DNA of 64,000 nucleotides from Valencia hispanica (lineage: Eukaryota; Chordata; Actinopteri; Cyprinodontiformes; Valenciidae). Location of the stretch: assembly GCA_963556495.2 (NCBI GenBank), contig OY747712.1, positions 9,357,581 to 9,421,580 of the forward strand, written 5' to 3'. Under the pieces are notes generated by a model. It was not told the origin of the DNA and made no database searches. It saw nothing but the letters and a program-made list of their open reading frames with translations. Positions 11,528 to 23,250 of this stretch are shown here, piece after piece. Position numbers and translations under genes: made by a program. Numbering within the stretch: the stretch's first letter is position 1; each line of letters begins with the position of its first letter.

Positions 11528-13129
11528 GCTGCGGTGTTGTCCTTTTAGACTTCTTATGGTATGACCCAATCTAAGGCCAGTCTGATTTTCCTTACAGCGC
11601 TATTGTCAACAAAGTCTTGAATATTAGAAAGTTCAGGGTGCCAATAAGGGCGGCACCAGTGACTTTTTTATTTTTAAAGAACAGATGGAGATGCCTAATG
11701 TTGCTGGTTATTGACAATAGCTGATGGGTCAGATTTCTTTTTAGGTAATTGTTGTCACTGCCTGTTTTCTTTCTTGATGCCCGGTCCAGATCAATTTTAA
11801 AGAAGCTCATTCTCCATTTCCACCTTCATTTTACTGAATGACCTCATGACCCTAATACACAGATGGAATGATGCACAATACATAACTACTCCGTTTACCA
11901 GAAGGGACTTTGGTTGTATAGAAGGACAAAACTTTAGTCCACTGATGCATACAGAGCAGCCGAATCATTAGGGATAAAAATGGAAGTTGCAGCGAGTTGC
12001 AGCATCCTCTCAGACAATTTCCAAGCTCCTGTTCCTTCGTTTTCCTGCCCTCCTCATCACACATTCTCCTGCTTACTCCCCAACGGCATGTAGCATTCAC
12101 TATTAATGCATTTATCCACCGCTTGTTCTTCTTCTCCTCTCTGCTTGAAAACACGAAGTTATTCTTGTTTAGCTTTCTTCTGCTGTTGGACAAAAGCTGG
12201 AGCTGATGAGGGGTTAAAGAGGACCTCGGTGGTCACAACAGGGATTGGTTTACTTTTATTTGCATCACCATCTGGTCTTTAAATTGAAGCATTTCACTTC
12301 TATATTCGGCAAATATTGTTCACAAAACGTAAGATATCACCCGCTGTTGTGGAATACGATTTATTCTCTACAGTTAAGACAGAAAATTGTTAAGTTTCAC
12401 TTCGTGGTGGTTCTGCTGCTAGAAAAACATGCTCGTCTCTTCGATCCGCTAAGCTCCTACTACCCCCCCCCCTTCTCTTTAAACATGTCCGTACACCACA
12501 TCAAAATTACATCAGAGCTCTCATCTTTACATAGCCTGTGACATTTATTGATGGGCTGAAGTGGGTCTTCTCTGCGCCGGTTCGGCCCGGGGCCTATTAA
12601 AGCAATTGAGTCTTCTTTGCATTCTGCCTTTGAAGTGTTGGGAGAATGGCTGTGCGCGTCCAGACCGCGGTTAATCATTAGTCATAGCAAAGCGCTCTGC
12701 GTGAAAACTGCTGCTTTTATGGCAGCGGCAGGCGCAGCATGGGGCATCTGTTATAAAGCTCGTAGATAATGTCATCTGTGGCTCTGAGAAAGAGGGAAAT
12801 GGAGGGAAAGTGTGCAGTGTGTTCATGTAGTGTGTGTCTTCTGTTATTCCCCTGGTGTATTAAACATCACGCTGATGATAAGGAGTCATCTTCTGTGTGA
12901 TGATGTGTGATGTGCTAGTCATTACCACTCTGGGTCATGTTTCTTCCTCATTATTTTGCTCCGGATGTAAACTTCTACAAAGGGCTTTGGCCCATGTTCA
13001 TGTTCTGATGTTCAGATACAAATCCTGCCTGAAGACCAGATGTGCAACAGAGCTCTGCTTCGAAGCACCTGCCGCGTAAACTGCTGGATTTTTGTGGTTA
13101 GCCTCCTGAATCTGAGCTTCTAAATCTGA
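11528..13129. other. Stretch with no gene; possible Tc1-like scrap and candidate conserved block
   Basis: About 11590-11790 on the minus strand has wording reminiscent of Tc1-like elements (GCCCTTATTGGCACCCTGA), too weak to call. Around 12545-12760 the sequence is balanced in base content, repeat-free and carries TAATCATTAG and GGTTCGGCCCGGGGCC. It may be a conserved non-coding element, which only alignment can show. No exon recognised. Confidence 0.4.
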
Positions 13130-13960
13130 TGGCTGCAAAACCGTAAATGATGCACCGGATTGGTCTCTCCAGCCAGCTCCTCTGGGGGAATCCCAAGGCA
13201 TCCCCAGGCCAGCCGAGAAACACAGCCCCTCCAGGGTGTCCTGGGGCTTCCTCTGGGTCTCCTCCTGGTGGGACGTGCCTGGAACACCTCACCATGGAGG
13301 CGTCCAGGAGGCATCCCGACCAGATGCCCGAGCCACCTCAACTGACTCCTCTCGATGTGGAGGAGCAGCGGCTCTTCTCTGAGCCCCTCCCACATGACCG
13401 AGCTTCTCACCGTATCTCTAAAGGAGTGCCCAGACTCACTGAGGAGGAAACTCATTTCAGCTGCTTGTATCCGTGATCTCGTTCTTTTGGTCACTACCCA
13501 AAGCTCGTGACCATAGATGAGGGTCAAAACAACTCGGTTTCTTCTTCACCCCGACAAACCGGTACAGTACTTGCATTACTGCAGACACCGCACCAATCCT
13601 CCTAGCGATTTCCTACTCCATTTTGCCCTCATTCTTGGACAAGAACCTGAGATACTTAAACTCCTCGACTTGAGGCAGGACCTGGTCCCCGACCCGGAGA
13701 AGGCACTCTACCCTTTTCCGGCTCAAGACCATGGTCTCAGATTTGGAGGTGCTGATTTTCACCCCAGCTGCTTCACACTCTGCTACAGTAAAAGCCAGAG
13801 ATTATGTTCTGATGAAGTCAATACAACCACATCATCTGCAAAAAGCAGAAACCCAATCCTTGGGCTACTAAAACAGAGGTCCACATCACCTTGGCTGCGC
13901 CCAGAAATCCTGTCCATAAAGGTTATGAACAGAATTGGTGAAAAAGGGTAACCTTGGCGG

Positions 13961-14302
13961 TAGGGATGGGTATCGTTAAGGATTTATCGATACTACTACT
14001 CTTAACGATTTACTGTCGACCTAGTTTAAGGTAAAAAAAAAAACTTAGATAAGAAGGAAGCTGTTATTCAAAATATCCAGCATTTATTAATTGTAAGAAT
14101 GAAATGGCAAACTTATGTCCATGCTTCACGTGTTTGCTTTGCATACAAACATACATACCTGTTGTATCTGATTCAGGGGTTGTTGTTGCTGCAGCTGTGT
14201 TTATATCTCCCGCAAAACATGAATACGATCTTAATTTTACCATTAAGAGGACTGATAAGGCTGAAGCTTATCGGTCCGGGTGGACCGTCAGAATAAGCCC
14301 CG
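13961..14302. mobile_element. DNA-element-like insert in Rex3
   Basis: Begins TAGGGATGGGTATCGTTAAG, a start typical of hAT-like fish MITEs, exactly where Rex3 homology stops. Rex3 resumes near 14302 (CCAACTCTTACCGG). No matching right terminus or target duplication was found, so the right border is approximate. A short inverted repeat (GCTTATCGGTCC...GGACCGTCAGAATAAGC) sits near 14270-14300. Confidence 0.5.
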
Positions 14303-14543
14303 GGGCCAACTCTTACCGGAAATGAGCCCGACTTACTGCCGACATTGCGAACTGAGCTCTGACACAGGTCATACAAGGACCTAACAGCCCTTATCAAGGG
14401 TTCTGGTACCCCATACTCCCGGAGTAGCCCCCACAGGACTCCCCGAGGGACACGGTTGAACGCCTTCTATATGTCTACAGAACACATTTAGACCGGTTTG
14501 GCAAACCCCCATGCACCCTCCAGGAACCTGCTGAGGTGTAGAT

Positions 14544-14903
14544 CAGGGGTGTCAAACTCATTTCCAATTCCATAAAGTTCGTGAATGTCCTTAAAGGGCT
14601 GGTTGTGGCAGAAACCATTGATAAAACTATCTTTAACTAACTGTTAAAATATTAATAAATATCTGTCTTTGCACTTCTTAAAATACTTCTTAAAATTAAA
14701 AAATACTGAACATTTTTTCACAATGATGTGATTTAGGACTATTCAAAAACACACTGATTTGAATTGACTGATAAAATATTATTTAGGTGCACATAAATAG
14801 AACTTAAAGGTTTTAGTTTTATGGTCCTCTACAGTTTAGACAGCCACAGAAATGGTTATGGCAGGCCAGATTTAGCCCGCGGGCCTTGAGTTTGACACAT
14901 GTG
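14544..14903. mobile_element. hAT MITE with perfect 8-bp target duplication
   Basis: Starts CAGGGGTGTCAAACTCAT and ends TTGAGTTTGACACATGTG, with GTGTAGAT on both sides (14536-14543 and 14904-14911). At 360 bases it has no coding capacity. It is the widespread vertebrate/fish type whose ends read 'gtgtcaaactca' and whose interior ends in GGCCAGATTTAGCCCGCGGG. It lies inside Rex3, which continues in register after it. Confidence 0.9.
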
Positions 14904-14935
14904 GTGTAGATGGTGTTGTCCACTTTCCTAAAATG

Positions 14936-15070
14936 GTAAATTTGTAGTTTGGGTAGGTTGGGTGAAGTGTCCTGCCCAAGGACACGACAACTGAGATGGA
15001 CAGAGTGGGCGTTTGAACCGATTTCTGGACAAACTCCTACCACCTGAGCCATGGAGAAACAGCCAACGCC
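14936..15070 (+). repeat. Fish interspersed repeat, 3' part
   Basis: Contains GGTGAAGTGTCCTGCCCAAG followed by ACACGACAACTGAGA and a tail resembling 'ttgaaccgatttc...cctgagccatg'. The same repeat occurs more fully at 34960-35215 and in part at 20535-20675. It abuts the Rex3 5' break directly. Confidence 0.7.
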
Positions 15071-15498
15071 CAAAGTAAAACTATGACACCATATGAGATG
15101 CATGAGAACTGTAGAGTGACACGATTATAGCATAGTGTTGCATATTTTTATTAGATTGCTTTGTTTAGGGTCTGGTTTTTGTGTTTGGGAGTGCCTTTGC
15201 TTTAGCCACCAAAACCAGTTAATCTAAAACCAAAACTAAACAAACGAGATTAAACAAAATCCACAGAACATAACCATTTCACTCTATCTTTAAATCTACT
15301 TTCTTATTTTTAGCAACTAGTATATCTTGAGAAGAAGAGATGATCGTTTGGTCAGGAGCAGCGAACATCTCAGTCGAATGTTCCTGAATCTCCGTGCCTG
15401 CAAACCACAGATATCCGAGGGATTTCAGTCTCTGCTGCTGCTTTGATCGCTGCAGCTTCATTAGAGCAGGAGATAAGTCAATCCCACATCCTTCAACT
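15071..15498. other. Stretch with no gene seen
   Basis: Unremarkable AT-rich sequence between an interspersed repeat and a microsatellite. Nothing supported. Confidence 0.4.
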
Positions 15499-15527
15499 GT
15501 GTGTGGGTGTGGGTGTGTGTGTGTGTG

Positions 15528-15582
<55 letters not shown>
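15499..15582. repeat. Compound (GT)n(GATT)n microsatellite
   Basis: An imperfect GT/GGGT run (15499-15528) passes directly into about 13 perfect GATT units (15528-15582). Perfection of the GATT part suggests it is young and probably polymorphic. Confidence 0.95.
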
Positions 15583-15583
<1 letters not shown>

Positions 15584-17379
15584 GGAAATGGACATCATGG
15601 CTCCCAGTCTTGTCTTCAGCTCATCGTGTTTCCAACCACACCGAGACCTCAGGTTTCCCACATGGGGAGCAGAAAATAGACTGAGTTCCTCTAGAGCTGT
15701 CTGTTGCAGCCTGCTTTACTGTGGTCAGCTTTTATTTAGCGCAGATATGCTGAGGAGAGTGAGCACTTTGTTTTTCTTATTTGCATACTAAAACTATACC
15801 GCTGTACTGTCTTTATGCATCAGAAATATGCAGTAAAAAATACCACAACCTTTTTATGGGAGATACTGAAGCATGTTTATGCTTCAATATCTGCTTTATC
15901 AGCAGTTTTTTACTCTGACTTTTGATAACGATGTATTTCTGAAACTCACATAGAAAAACTGTGAAAGTTACCACATAGACTGCAATAGAGTTGTGCTATA
16001 GGCAATGAGAAATCCTCCCCTTTTTGGGAATATCTCTAGCATATTTCCCAGAAGAAACATCATTTAAGGTTTAAACACGCCACAAAAAGATGGATTTTTC
16101 CTGACTGAATTGATATACTGAATTGATATAAATTTTTACAGTTTTTACAGTGGCGGTAAAAACTAAAAGTTTTATTTTACTGCTGAATGTTCAGCCGACG
16201 GTGTGATGATGCCACATGATCTAGAGTTGAAAGCCTTTTCATTCACACTTTAATCCCCATTATATATCAAATCTTTGGTATTTATGTCTAGTGTCACCCA
16301 TGTTTTCTATCAAATTCAGTTTCGTTGATTGATTTGTTTAACACAGAAAATGAAGCAAGTACAACATGTATTAAATATTTAAAAGTAGGAGTAAAAACTC
16401 TTTATTTTCTACCTGCTTTTGATTGTATCACTATTCTAAGTAATTTACATCTCGAATAAAATATACACCCCGTCATCCCAAATTTCCAATTTCAATACTA
16501 CACAGTGGAGAATTATTATAACCAATGTTTTGGCTTTTTTTCAATTACCATCACCCAAACTATCCCATAGATTCACCCCACAAATAATCCCCATCCCTGT
16601 CACTAAACATTTTATATATATTGCCTGGAAGTGAATCTTTTCTTACTCCTGAACATAATTCCTCTAAATTCTTCTTCCAAAAATTGGGGTTAAAAGTTAT
16701 CTTTAACCCACCACATCTCCAACATAAAACGGTACAGAGATATAGACATATCTTATTAGACTACTAGAAGGTTCTTGTAGCCACTGTGTAAAAAATTTCT
16801 ACTAAGCAGCTCATAGTTTTCACGCAACAACGGTTTGTTCAGGGCTTAAATTCTTGTCCGTTTCTGTCAGGCGGGAAAGATTTCCCGCCATTCTGCTCTC
16901 TCTGGAAAAGGCGGGAAATCTTTGGAATCACAATAGCAACAAGTGTCTCAGGACTTTGTCTGGTTTTTTTACTCACTCAGCAGGTCCTTTTTTAAAATAT
17001 AATGATCAACTTTCGAGTAAGTTGAAAATTCTTGAAAGATGTTGATTTGCTTCTTTCGAAATTCCAAATAACTTTTCTAGTTTAGCGTTGATGGTTTGCA
17101 AACAGAATAAGACGACTTGCTGCCAAAGAGTGAAGTTTATTTGTTTCCCTTCTGAATTAAATTAAAAGTCTTGTTTCTTGGATTCTCCTTTCCTCCACTT
17201 TAATAAGTCTTAACTGCATTTGAGATTAAGAGACCTCCTGTTTCAACAGCTCCAAAGTAATTATTGCCAACCCACTTTCACTCTCCCACTCTCACACACA
17301 CACACACAGAAGGCCCCAAAAAGTTGTTCCCATATTTAATTAAATGCAATCATTTCACCATAGTAGGAAAAAAAGAAAA
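15583..17379. other. Stretch with no gene seen
   Basis: AT-rich, no exon or named repeat. A small palindrome GGCGGGAAAGATTTCCCGCC lies near 16870. A short (CA)n run is at about 17291-17307. Confidence 0.4.
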
Positions 17380-17680
17380 GGCTTATTAATCTAATTAGGA
17401 GACTCTCCAAGCTCTTTCTGGAGCGTGTTGGAGATTGGAGCAAAGAGTGAATCTGCATGTTTGGATCTTTTATTTCAGCGCGCCGCATTTCAGCAGTGAT
17501 ATCCATCGGCCTTCTTTACTGAGGCTCTGAAATGACTTTGCTGTGCTGTGAATGAGGCCAGCAGCTGCTGCTCGATGTAACAATGACGGTCAGGACAAAA
17601 CGTAATTATTTCTTTCAGCTTCCATTTGCTTAAAGCAAATTAGCCATGTGAGGGAGCGTATTAATAGTTCAGCAGATGGA
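17380..17680. promoter_or_regulatory. Candidate conserved non-coding block
   Basis: Repeat-free, non-coding sequence of mixed composition with homeodomain-type cores (CTTATTAATCTAATTAGG, TAATTATTTC, GTATTAATAG) and CAGCTGCTG. It contrasts with the AT-rich surroundings. This is only a compositional impression; conservation between fish genomes would decide. Confidence 0.25.
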
Positions 17681-20534
17681 CATAAGCTCTGTTTTTGTGA
17701 TGGAGTTGGTGAATTTTTACTTTGAACTTTGACTAGCGCTTTATCTCCATTCTTGATTTTCTTTAATCAGTGTCTGGATATTGTTTCCAGTGTACTTGAT
17801 CCCCTTAGGCCACCATTGGATTATATCCTGGGATGTAATATTTTCATAACGTACCCTTCTTGGATCAGTGGTAATCATTCTCCATTACCATGTCGGAAAT
17901 TGTGTAAATGGCATTCAATTTGGATTGGTGAAAGAAGTGTAGCGAAACAAAAGTCACAGTTCTGTACGTATTTGGGGTTCTTGAAATCACTGTTCGGTAT
18001 GATTTCTGTACACTTTAATCAAGAAAAATTATTACAAATGTGCATATGACTTCTTATTGTTTTTACTTTGATCAGCATTAAACAAAAAAAAAACGTTTTT
18101 TCTGAACTCCTTTCTTTCAATTCCTGAAATGAAATGGATTTGATCATGTTCTATAACCTAAAAAAGTCGAGAGTATAGAACCGACTTGAGATTTGATTAG
18201 ATTTAAAAAATAATACTAAAAAAATTGTACAAGCAGACATAGGCAGATTAGAAAACAACGTGACCGCTTTAAAACAGTCAGTGTTAATGTTTAGAAATGT
18301 TGAAATAATACTTTGATTTAATCACATTTTATTCTCAAATATAGTAACTCTGGAGTTGTTTTGATATTTCTACAACCCAGTCTCCCAGCTGTACTTGAAT
18401 GCAGCATGGACAGCTACTGGAAAATCCCTTCTCATCAACGGGGATTCTGCCGACTTGTGTTTTATACAAAATCAGGAGTTTGTGCTGAATGGATGCTACT
18501 GGTAACCATGTTTACATTCAGCTTAACATTGTTTCAGGGGAGTCATTCAGTTCAGTGCAGAGCGTGTCATGGACCTTATTGCTGTTGAAAGATGCATTCA
18601 CTGACAAAGTTCTGGTTCGGTCCATCTTTGATTTTTTATTTTTATTTTTTTATTTTTTATTTTACCGTAGCTGCATGAGATTAATGTTCCCAAATGCAGA
18701 GATTAGTATTAGCTTTTTTTAGCTGTCGTTGTTTCAGCAGTCTTAGGACGTTCGGCATTGTGACCTTTTCTGTCAATTTAAGTGTAAAATCGTGTTAAAC
18801 TTTGGCTTTTTTGGGGGGTTTTATGACAAAGTTTCATGCTTAGACAGATTATTGGAATTACTCCAGCGTCTAACTCTCCAATCATCCCTCTTTGTTTTTC
18901 TTTGTATTTAAGGTCTCTGTCGTGTCAATTGGTAACATCTTGTTGACGAGGGAGACTCATGTCAATAGATGCCTTGTTGATTGGAAACTGAGTTCTTAAA
19001 TCACACAAAGAGGAAACTCTTAAGATTAAAGGGATCAAAATTAGTCCCCATTACCTGATGTTTTCAATACATCAGGCCACCACCTTCCTGTTTCCATATT
19101 ACTTCCACTTGTTGACTTTTGAAAAGAACCAGATGTCTCCACGCTGCTGCCCTCTCTGCTCTGGACATCAAGCGGCGTCAAACCTGCCAGCTTGTTGCTG
19201 TCATGGCTGTCAAAGGAGGAGGGCAATTTAGGATAAAAGAGATGGAGGAGAGCTTTTAAAAAAAATTAATTTTCTTTCCTTTTTCTCTTCAGCAATCTTG
19301 GGAAATGTTCCTGAAAAGAAGGAAGTTATAGTTCAGTGGAGATGCTAGGAGTGATGACAGCTTTCTTGCATCGGGGAGAAAAATTTCTTTTTTAGTTTTT
19401 CTTCATTTACTGTAATTCTTTTTTTCATTTTCTCCTGCCTGATATTTTGTACCTTCTCAAGCGTTTTAAAGATTTTAAATATTTTTTTTTTCTTCTTCTT
19501 TCTTGTTAAGCTGCATATATGCAACCTGAGATGACGGGGCCTAGACAAAGAGGGCTTGAAACCACCCCCCCCTTCTCTCGTACTCCTGTAGAGCTTTTTC
19601 ATTTTTCTATCAGTGTCTTAATAGAATTTGAATAGTGGACCTGCCAGACCCGGCCAGGACCTATCGATCCCTTCCAGCATCTTTTCCTCCCCCCTTTAGG
19701 ATAATGGATTGCCGTCACGTCCTCTCTGAGCTCCGGCCCCCTTTCTCTGCGCCTGTTAGTCCAAATAATGACTAATCAATATGCGCCGGAGACCCTGCGA
19801 ATGTCGTTTTAACACTTGATTTATGCCAAACGCTTTCTTAGTCTGTTTGCCTACTAGCCGGTCAATTTAACCAGTCGCAGTAAAGTCCTCTGCTCTCCTC
19901 ATCTGGATCTTAAAGATGCATACTTTATTTGTACTCTCACTCAGCTGTTGCGCGGTGTCAGCGATCCGTCTTGAATGGTAAACAGCCGGGCACTCCGGTC
20001 CCTTTGCCTTTGACTTCCACATGCAGATTTGTAGTGATTGTCGATATGAGATCATCACTCAGCCGTCTGCAGACACACTCCTAATGGCTGATCGCTGCAC
20101 CAAGATGGGTTTTTTCTCAATTTTGTCAAGTCTGCCGCTTCAGTCATGGCGTGTTTGATGTTTCGTCCATACGTGATCCCTGTACCTAATGCCATTTAAT
20201 GAGCAGGGAGGTCCAATATTAAGAATGAGTCCGCTGAGCAACAACGAAAGCTGATGGGTCGAATATGTCAGGGTTCCTACGTTCTGTGGAGACGTATTTG
20301 CCAGCTCTGGATAACAATGGAAAAAAAGTAATGGGAAAACATTTGTTTTCCAGACATTATACCCTGCCCCCCTGTCTAAAAGTTGTATCTGTCTAGTCAT
20401 CTATATCCATTTGTTCATATGTCAGCCATCCATCCACCCACCTCATTACATCCATCCGTTTGTCTGTTTGTTCATTAGTCATCCACCAAACTATCCCTCC
20501 GTCCGTTATCAGTGTGTTCGTTCATTGTAAATGA
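17681..20534. other. Stretch with no gene; one candidate conserved block
   Basis: No exon recognised. About 19690-19830 (GGATAATGGATTGCCGTCACG, AATGACTAATCAATATGCG) is repeat-free with balanced composition and could be conserved non-coding DNA. A/T runs occur at 18630-18665 and 19470-19500. About 20400-20520 is low-complexity CATCC/GTCTGTTTG sequence. Confidence 0.4.
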
Positions 20535-20675
20535 ACTGAATTTATGTAGCGACTATTTAAAGAGCTTTACACTACAGCCACATTCTTTCACAACGTTTAT
20601 GAGTGAACTTGGGGTATAATGCCTTGCCCAAGGGCAGTTCAACATGTGACAGTAGGAAGCTGGAATCGAACCGTA
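20535..20675 (+). repeat. Fish interspersed repeat, partial copy (hAT target)
   Basis: Runs from TTTATGTAGCGACTATTTAA through CTTTACACTACAGCCAC, CCTTGCCCAAGGGCAG and GGAATCGAACCGTA. It is the same repeat class as 34960-35215. The hAT transposon at 20676 inserted into its 3' part, duplicating GAACCGTA; the repeat resumes at 23606. Confidence 0.7.
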
Positions 20676-21130
20676 CAGTGGCGGAGCTAGACTTTTAAAA
20701 CAGGGGTGGCAAAGGGGTGGCAAGGTATTATTTTGGGGGGTCAATATACAAAGTGTTCAATTACACTAAAAATAAATTATTTTCCACAAATGTATACAGA
20801 TTAAATTAAAGTTGTTTATTTTCCAAAATGTACACAACTATATATGTATTAAGTATACAGCAAAAATAGAACAAGTATTCAAAGTGCTCCTTGGACTAAT
20901 CAAGTCCAGTAGTAAACAAAAACTGAGGTAAACTTGGACCTGTCAAAACAAGGCAGGACAAGTCAGTTGTACACATTCAAATGTGTACCACAAGAATAAT
21001 AATAGAACAACAATACAAAAAACATAGAGCCCTTTAACACTGATTTTAATGATAAACTTCAAAGGTTGTACCAGGTATGACCTGCATCTACCCAGTGGTA
21101 TGGCACCACCAAGTTCACAAAAACAAACAT

Positions 21131-22908
21131 TCAGAACAGCATAATTCTTCGGTTCTGGTGAGATGACGCAAAATGTTTTATAAAGTCCTCCATATTAATG
21201 GAATATGCCCTCCTTGACTCAACACTGAGTATGCCCAGGTGACTTAATCTATCATCTGCCATTGTTGTCCTGAGGTGGGTTTTTATTAATTTAAGGGCAG
21301 AGAAACTTCTTTCGCAGGATGCAGTACTAACTGGAATCACAACCGAAATTTTACTAAGCCTAAAAAGTTCATGGAAAACCTCTTTGTAAGGTTCCAAAAA
21401 CGCCACAAACTCAAGTAGAGAAGCTGGTCTCTCTCCACTTTTCTCCCTTCTTAAAAGAAGCCATCTCGTTTGATGAAGCTCATGCTTAAGGTCTTCTAAA
21501 TCTGACTCGAATGTTTTTCCCAAAGCAAGCAGGGGTTCCTCTTTTAAGAATGATGGGCTTTTGGGGTCAAGAGACTGCACTCCTTCCATTATCTCACAGT
21601 TCTTTTCGGAAAAACGCCTATCTATTTCTGCTGTAAGACAGTCAAGTACCTGATAGAAAATACTTTTATTGAACTCTTCGTTGTTTGCAAACTCAGAGTG
21701 CCTCTGTCCAACAGTGCTCATTACAAGTGAATTCAGAAATTTCAAATTGGTCTTTGGTCGTCTCTTGTTTTGTGCTTCTGTGCTAATGTTGCAGTGGTGC
21801 ACAAGTTCTTCAGTCTCCTTCCATAATTCACCAAATGTACAGTCACTTCTGTAGCTTTTTAATTTGTCTGTAAGGGAGCCAACTAGATCTATTGCTCTAA
21901 CCAGATCAAGACTTCTGGATTGGAGCATGTCAGACAGGATTTTCACATCCCCAAACACTTTACAAAAAGTAACCAAAAGTCCTAGAAACTGTAGGTCAAT
22001 TTGAGCCAAAAGACCCTTTGCTTCTATTTTCCGATCTCCACTATTCTTCTCAAGTGAAATGTCTTGCAAGAGCCTCAAAACTGCTGGAAGCCTGTCTCTC
22101 ATAGTCCTATATGCCATGTACCGGCAAGCCCACCTAACATCTGAAAGTCGCTGAAGTTCCCTAGGCTTTTCATTTGGGTACATTTCTTTTTGAACAGCAA
22201 GCCTCTTCATATTTGTTTCATCTGCCAATATACTGAACACTTCGCTTTCTTTTACTTCTGCAACAATTTGCTTCTGCACCATATCTGCTAAAACCTGAAG
22301 CATCTCATTTTGGATTTGGTGGCTAGTGTACTTAGTATTGCCCTGTGGAGCAAGTCTTTCATCAATAAAGGGGTCATGCTTTGCAACGAGATTCAAAATG
22401 GCTAAGAAATTGCCTTCATTCTCAGACTCACCACCCTCCCTGTGGCCCCTCTGTGCAATGTTTTGAGTAGCAGTTAAGAGTAAGACATCGGCAATTGTCT
22501 TGATGTAATTTTTATTTTTCTCAACTTGCTGTTTTCTATTCTCATTTAAGGCATCATATATTGATTTCTCACTTTCCCTGCTTCTTTTGTATTCTGCCCA
22601 AGCATACATTGCATTTGCATGTTGGTCTGATCTTGAGTGACGTTTAAAACCAGAATCTTTAAATAATGCCTTTTTACAGTTGGAAAACCCACATTCAGAT
22701 GTAAAGGAAGATTCCGTGGAACCTGGGAGGCAAAAGTGGCGGCAGGCAAAGCAGTAACTCGCATTTTGACTTACAGAGTACTCTAGCCATGGATTGTCCT
22801 TATACCAAAAGCTGTTGAATGACCTTGTAAATTTTCCAAATGGGGTTCGTGGAAACCTGGCAAGACATGGCTGAACAGGTTCTTCATCCTTCGATCTTGA
22901 GATGTCTT
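21131..22908 (-). CDS. hAT transposase (TTF-zinc-finger/ZMYM1-like type), internally deleted
   Basis: Open frame of about 590 codons; the Met at 22609 starts a 492-residue product and the same frame stays open upstream. Upstream residues give a TTF-type zinc finger (YCFACRHFC, then KRHSRSDQHAN). Next is a DUF4371-like part ending VFSILADETN. The frame then jumps directly to MKRLAVQKEMYP...LSDVRWACRYMA, i.e. the RW region. The C-terminus has the hAT dimerisation domain (IPVSTASCERSFSALKLIK, then RTTMADDRLSHLGILSVES). The segment that should hold the second catalytic Asp and the CxxH motif is missing, yet the frame is unbroken. It is probably inactive as a transposase, though DNA-binding and dimerisation parts could remain. 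Upstream TTTTTACTTAAAG could be a splice acceptor near 22909. Confidence 0.85.
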
Positions 22909-23007
22909 TAAGTAAAAATGAAATGAAATAAATTCCACAGACACTTTTTATTATACTAGATCAAGAAGTGAACAACACTAGTCTAGATCATGGCTATTTA
23001 CTGTTAA

Positions 23008-23250
23008 AGGGATACTCTACCGAAAAATTAAAATTCTGTCATCATATACTCAGCCTCATGTTGTTTCAAACCTGTATGAATTTCTTTCTTCTGCTGAACA
23101 GAAAGGAAGATATTTAGAAGAATGTCAGTAATCAGACAGTTTAAGATACCATTGACTTCCATAGTATATTTTTTTCCTACTATGGAAGTCAATGGTATCT
23201 AAAACAGTTTGATTACTGACATTCTTCTAAAGATCTTCCTTTCGGAATGT
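23008..23250. mobile_element. Foldback MITE with TTAA-AGGGATA end, right arm truncated
   Basis: TTAA at 23004-23007 is followed by AGGGATACTCTACCGAAAA. The inner arms pair closely: 23099-23166 against 23177-23247, with CATTGACTTCCATAGTA and TACTATGGAAGTCAATG around a short T-rich loop. The outer part of the left arm (about 90 bases) has no partner, because the sequence after CTTCCTTTCGGAATGTCT is different. This is the fish MITE type that begins 'ttaaagggata'; superfamily left open. Confidence 0.75.

Larger units (their letters stand above)
13130..14935 (-). mobile_element. Rex3-like (RTE clade) LINE, 5'-truncated and interrupted
   Basis: Three minus-strand pieces (about 13130-13960, 14302-14543, 14904-14935) encode the reverse-transcriptase C-terminal half of a fish RTE/Rex3 LINE. 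From 13527 downward the frame has YGHELWVVTKR, SRIQAAEMSFL, LHIERSQLRWLGHL and RRRPRGSPRTPWR. The 14173-14397 region gives IRAVRSLYDLCQSSVRN. These are the usual order and words of that family. The first gap is filled by an unidentified insert (13961-14302) and the second by an hAT MITE (14544-14903). Frameshifts and stops show that it is dead. Confidence 0.8.

Noticed and set aside
13147..13951. Plus-strand frames of 109 and 144 codons
   Set aside because: Antisense shadows of the Rex3 coding sequence.
15499..15582. Regularly spaced repeat considered as a CRISPR-like array
   Set aside because: It is an uninterrupted microsatellite with no spacers, in a vertebrate context.
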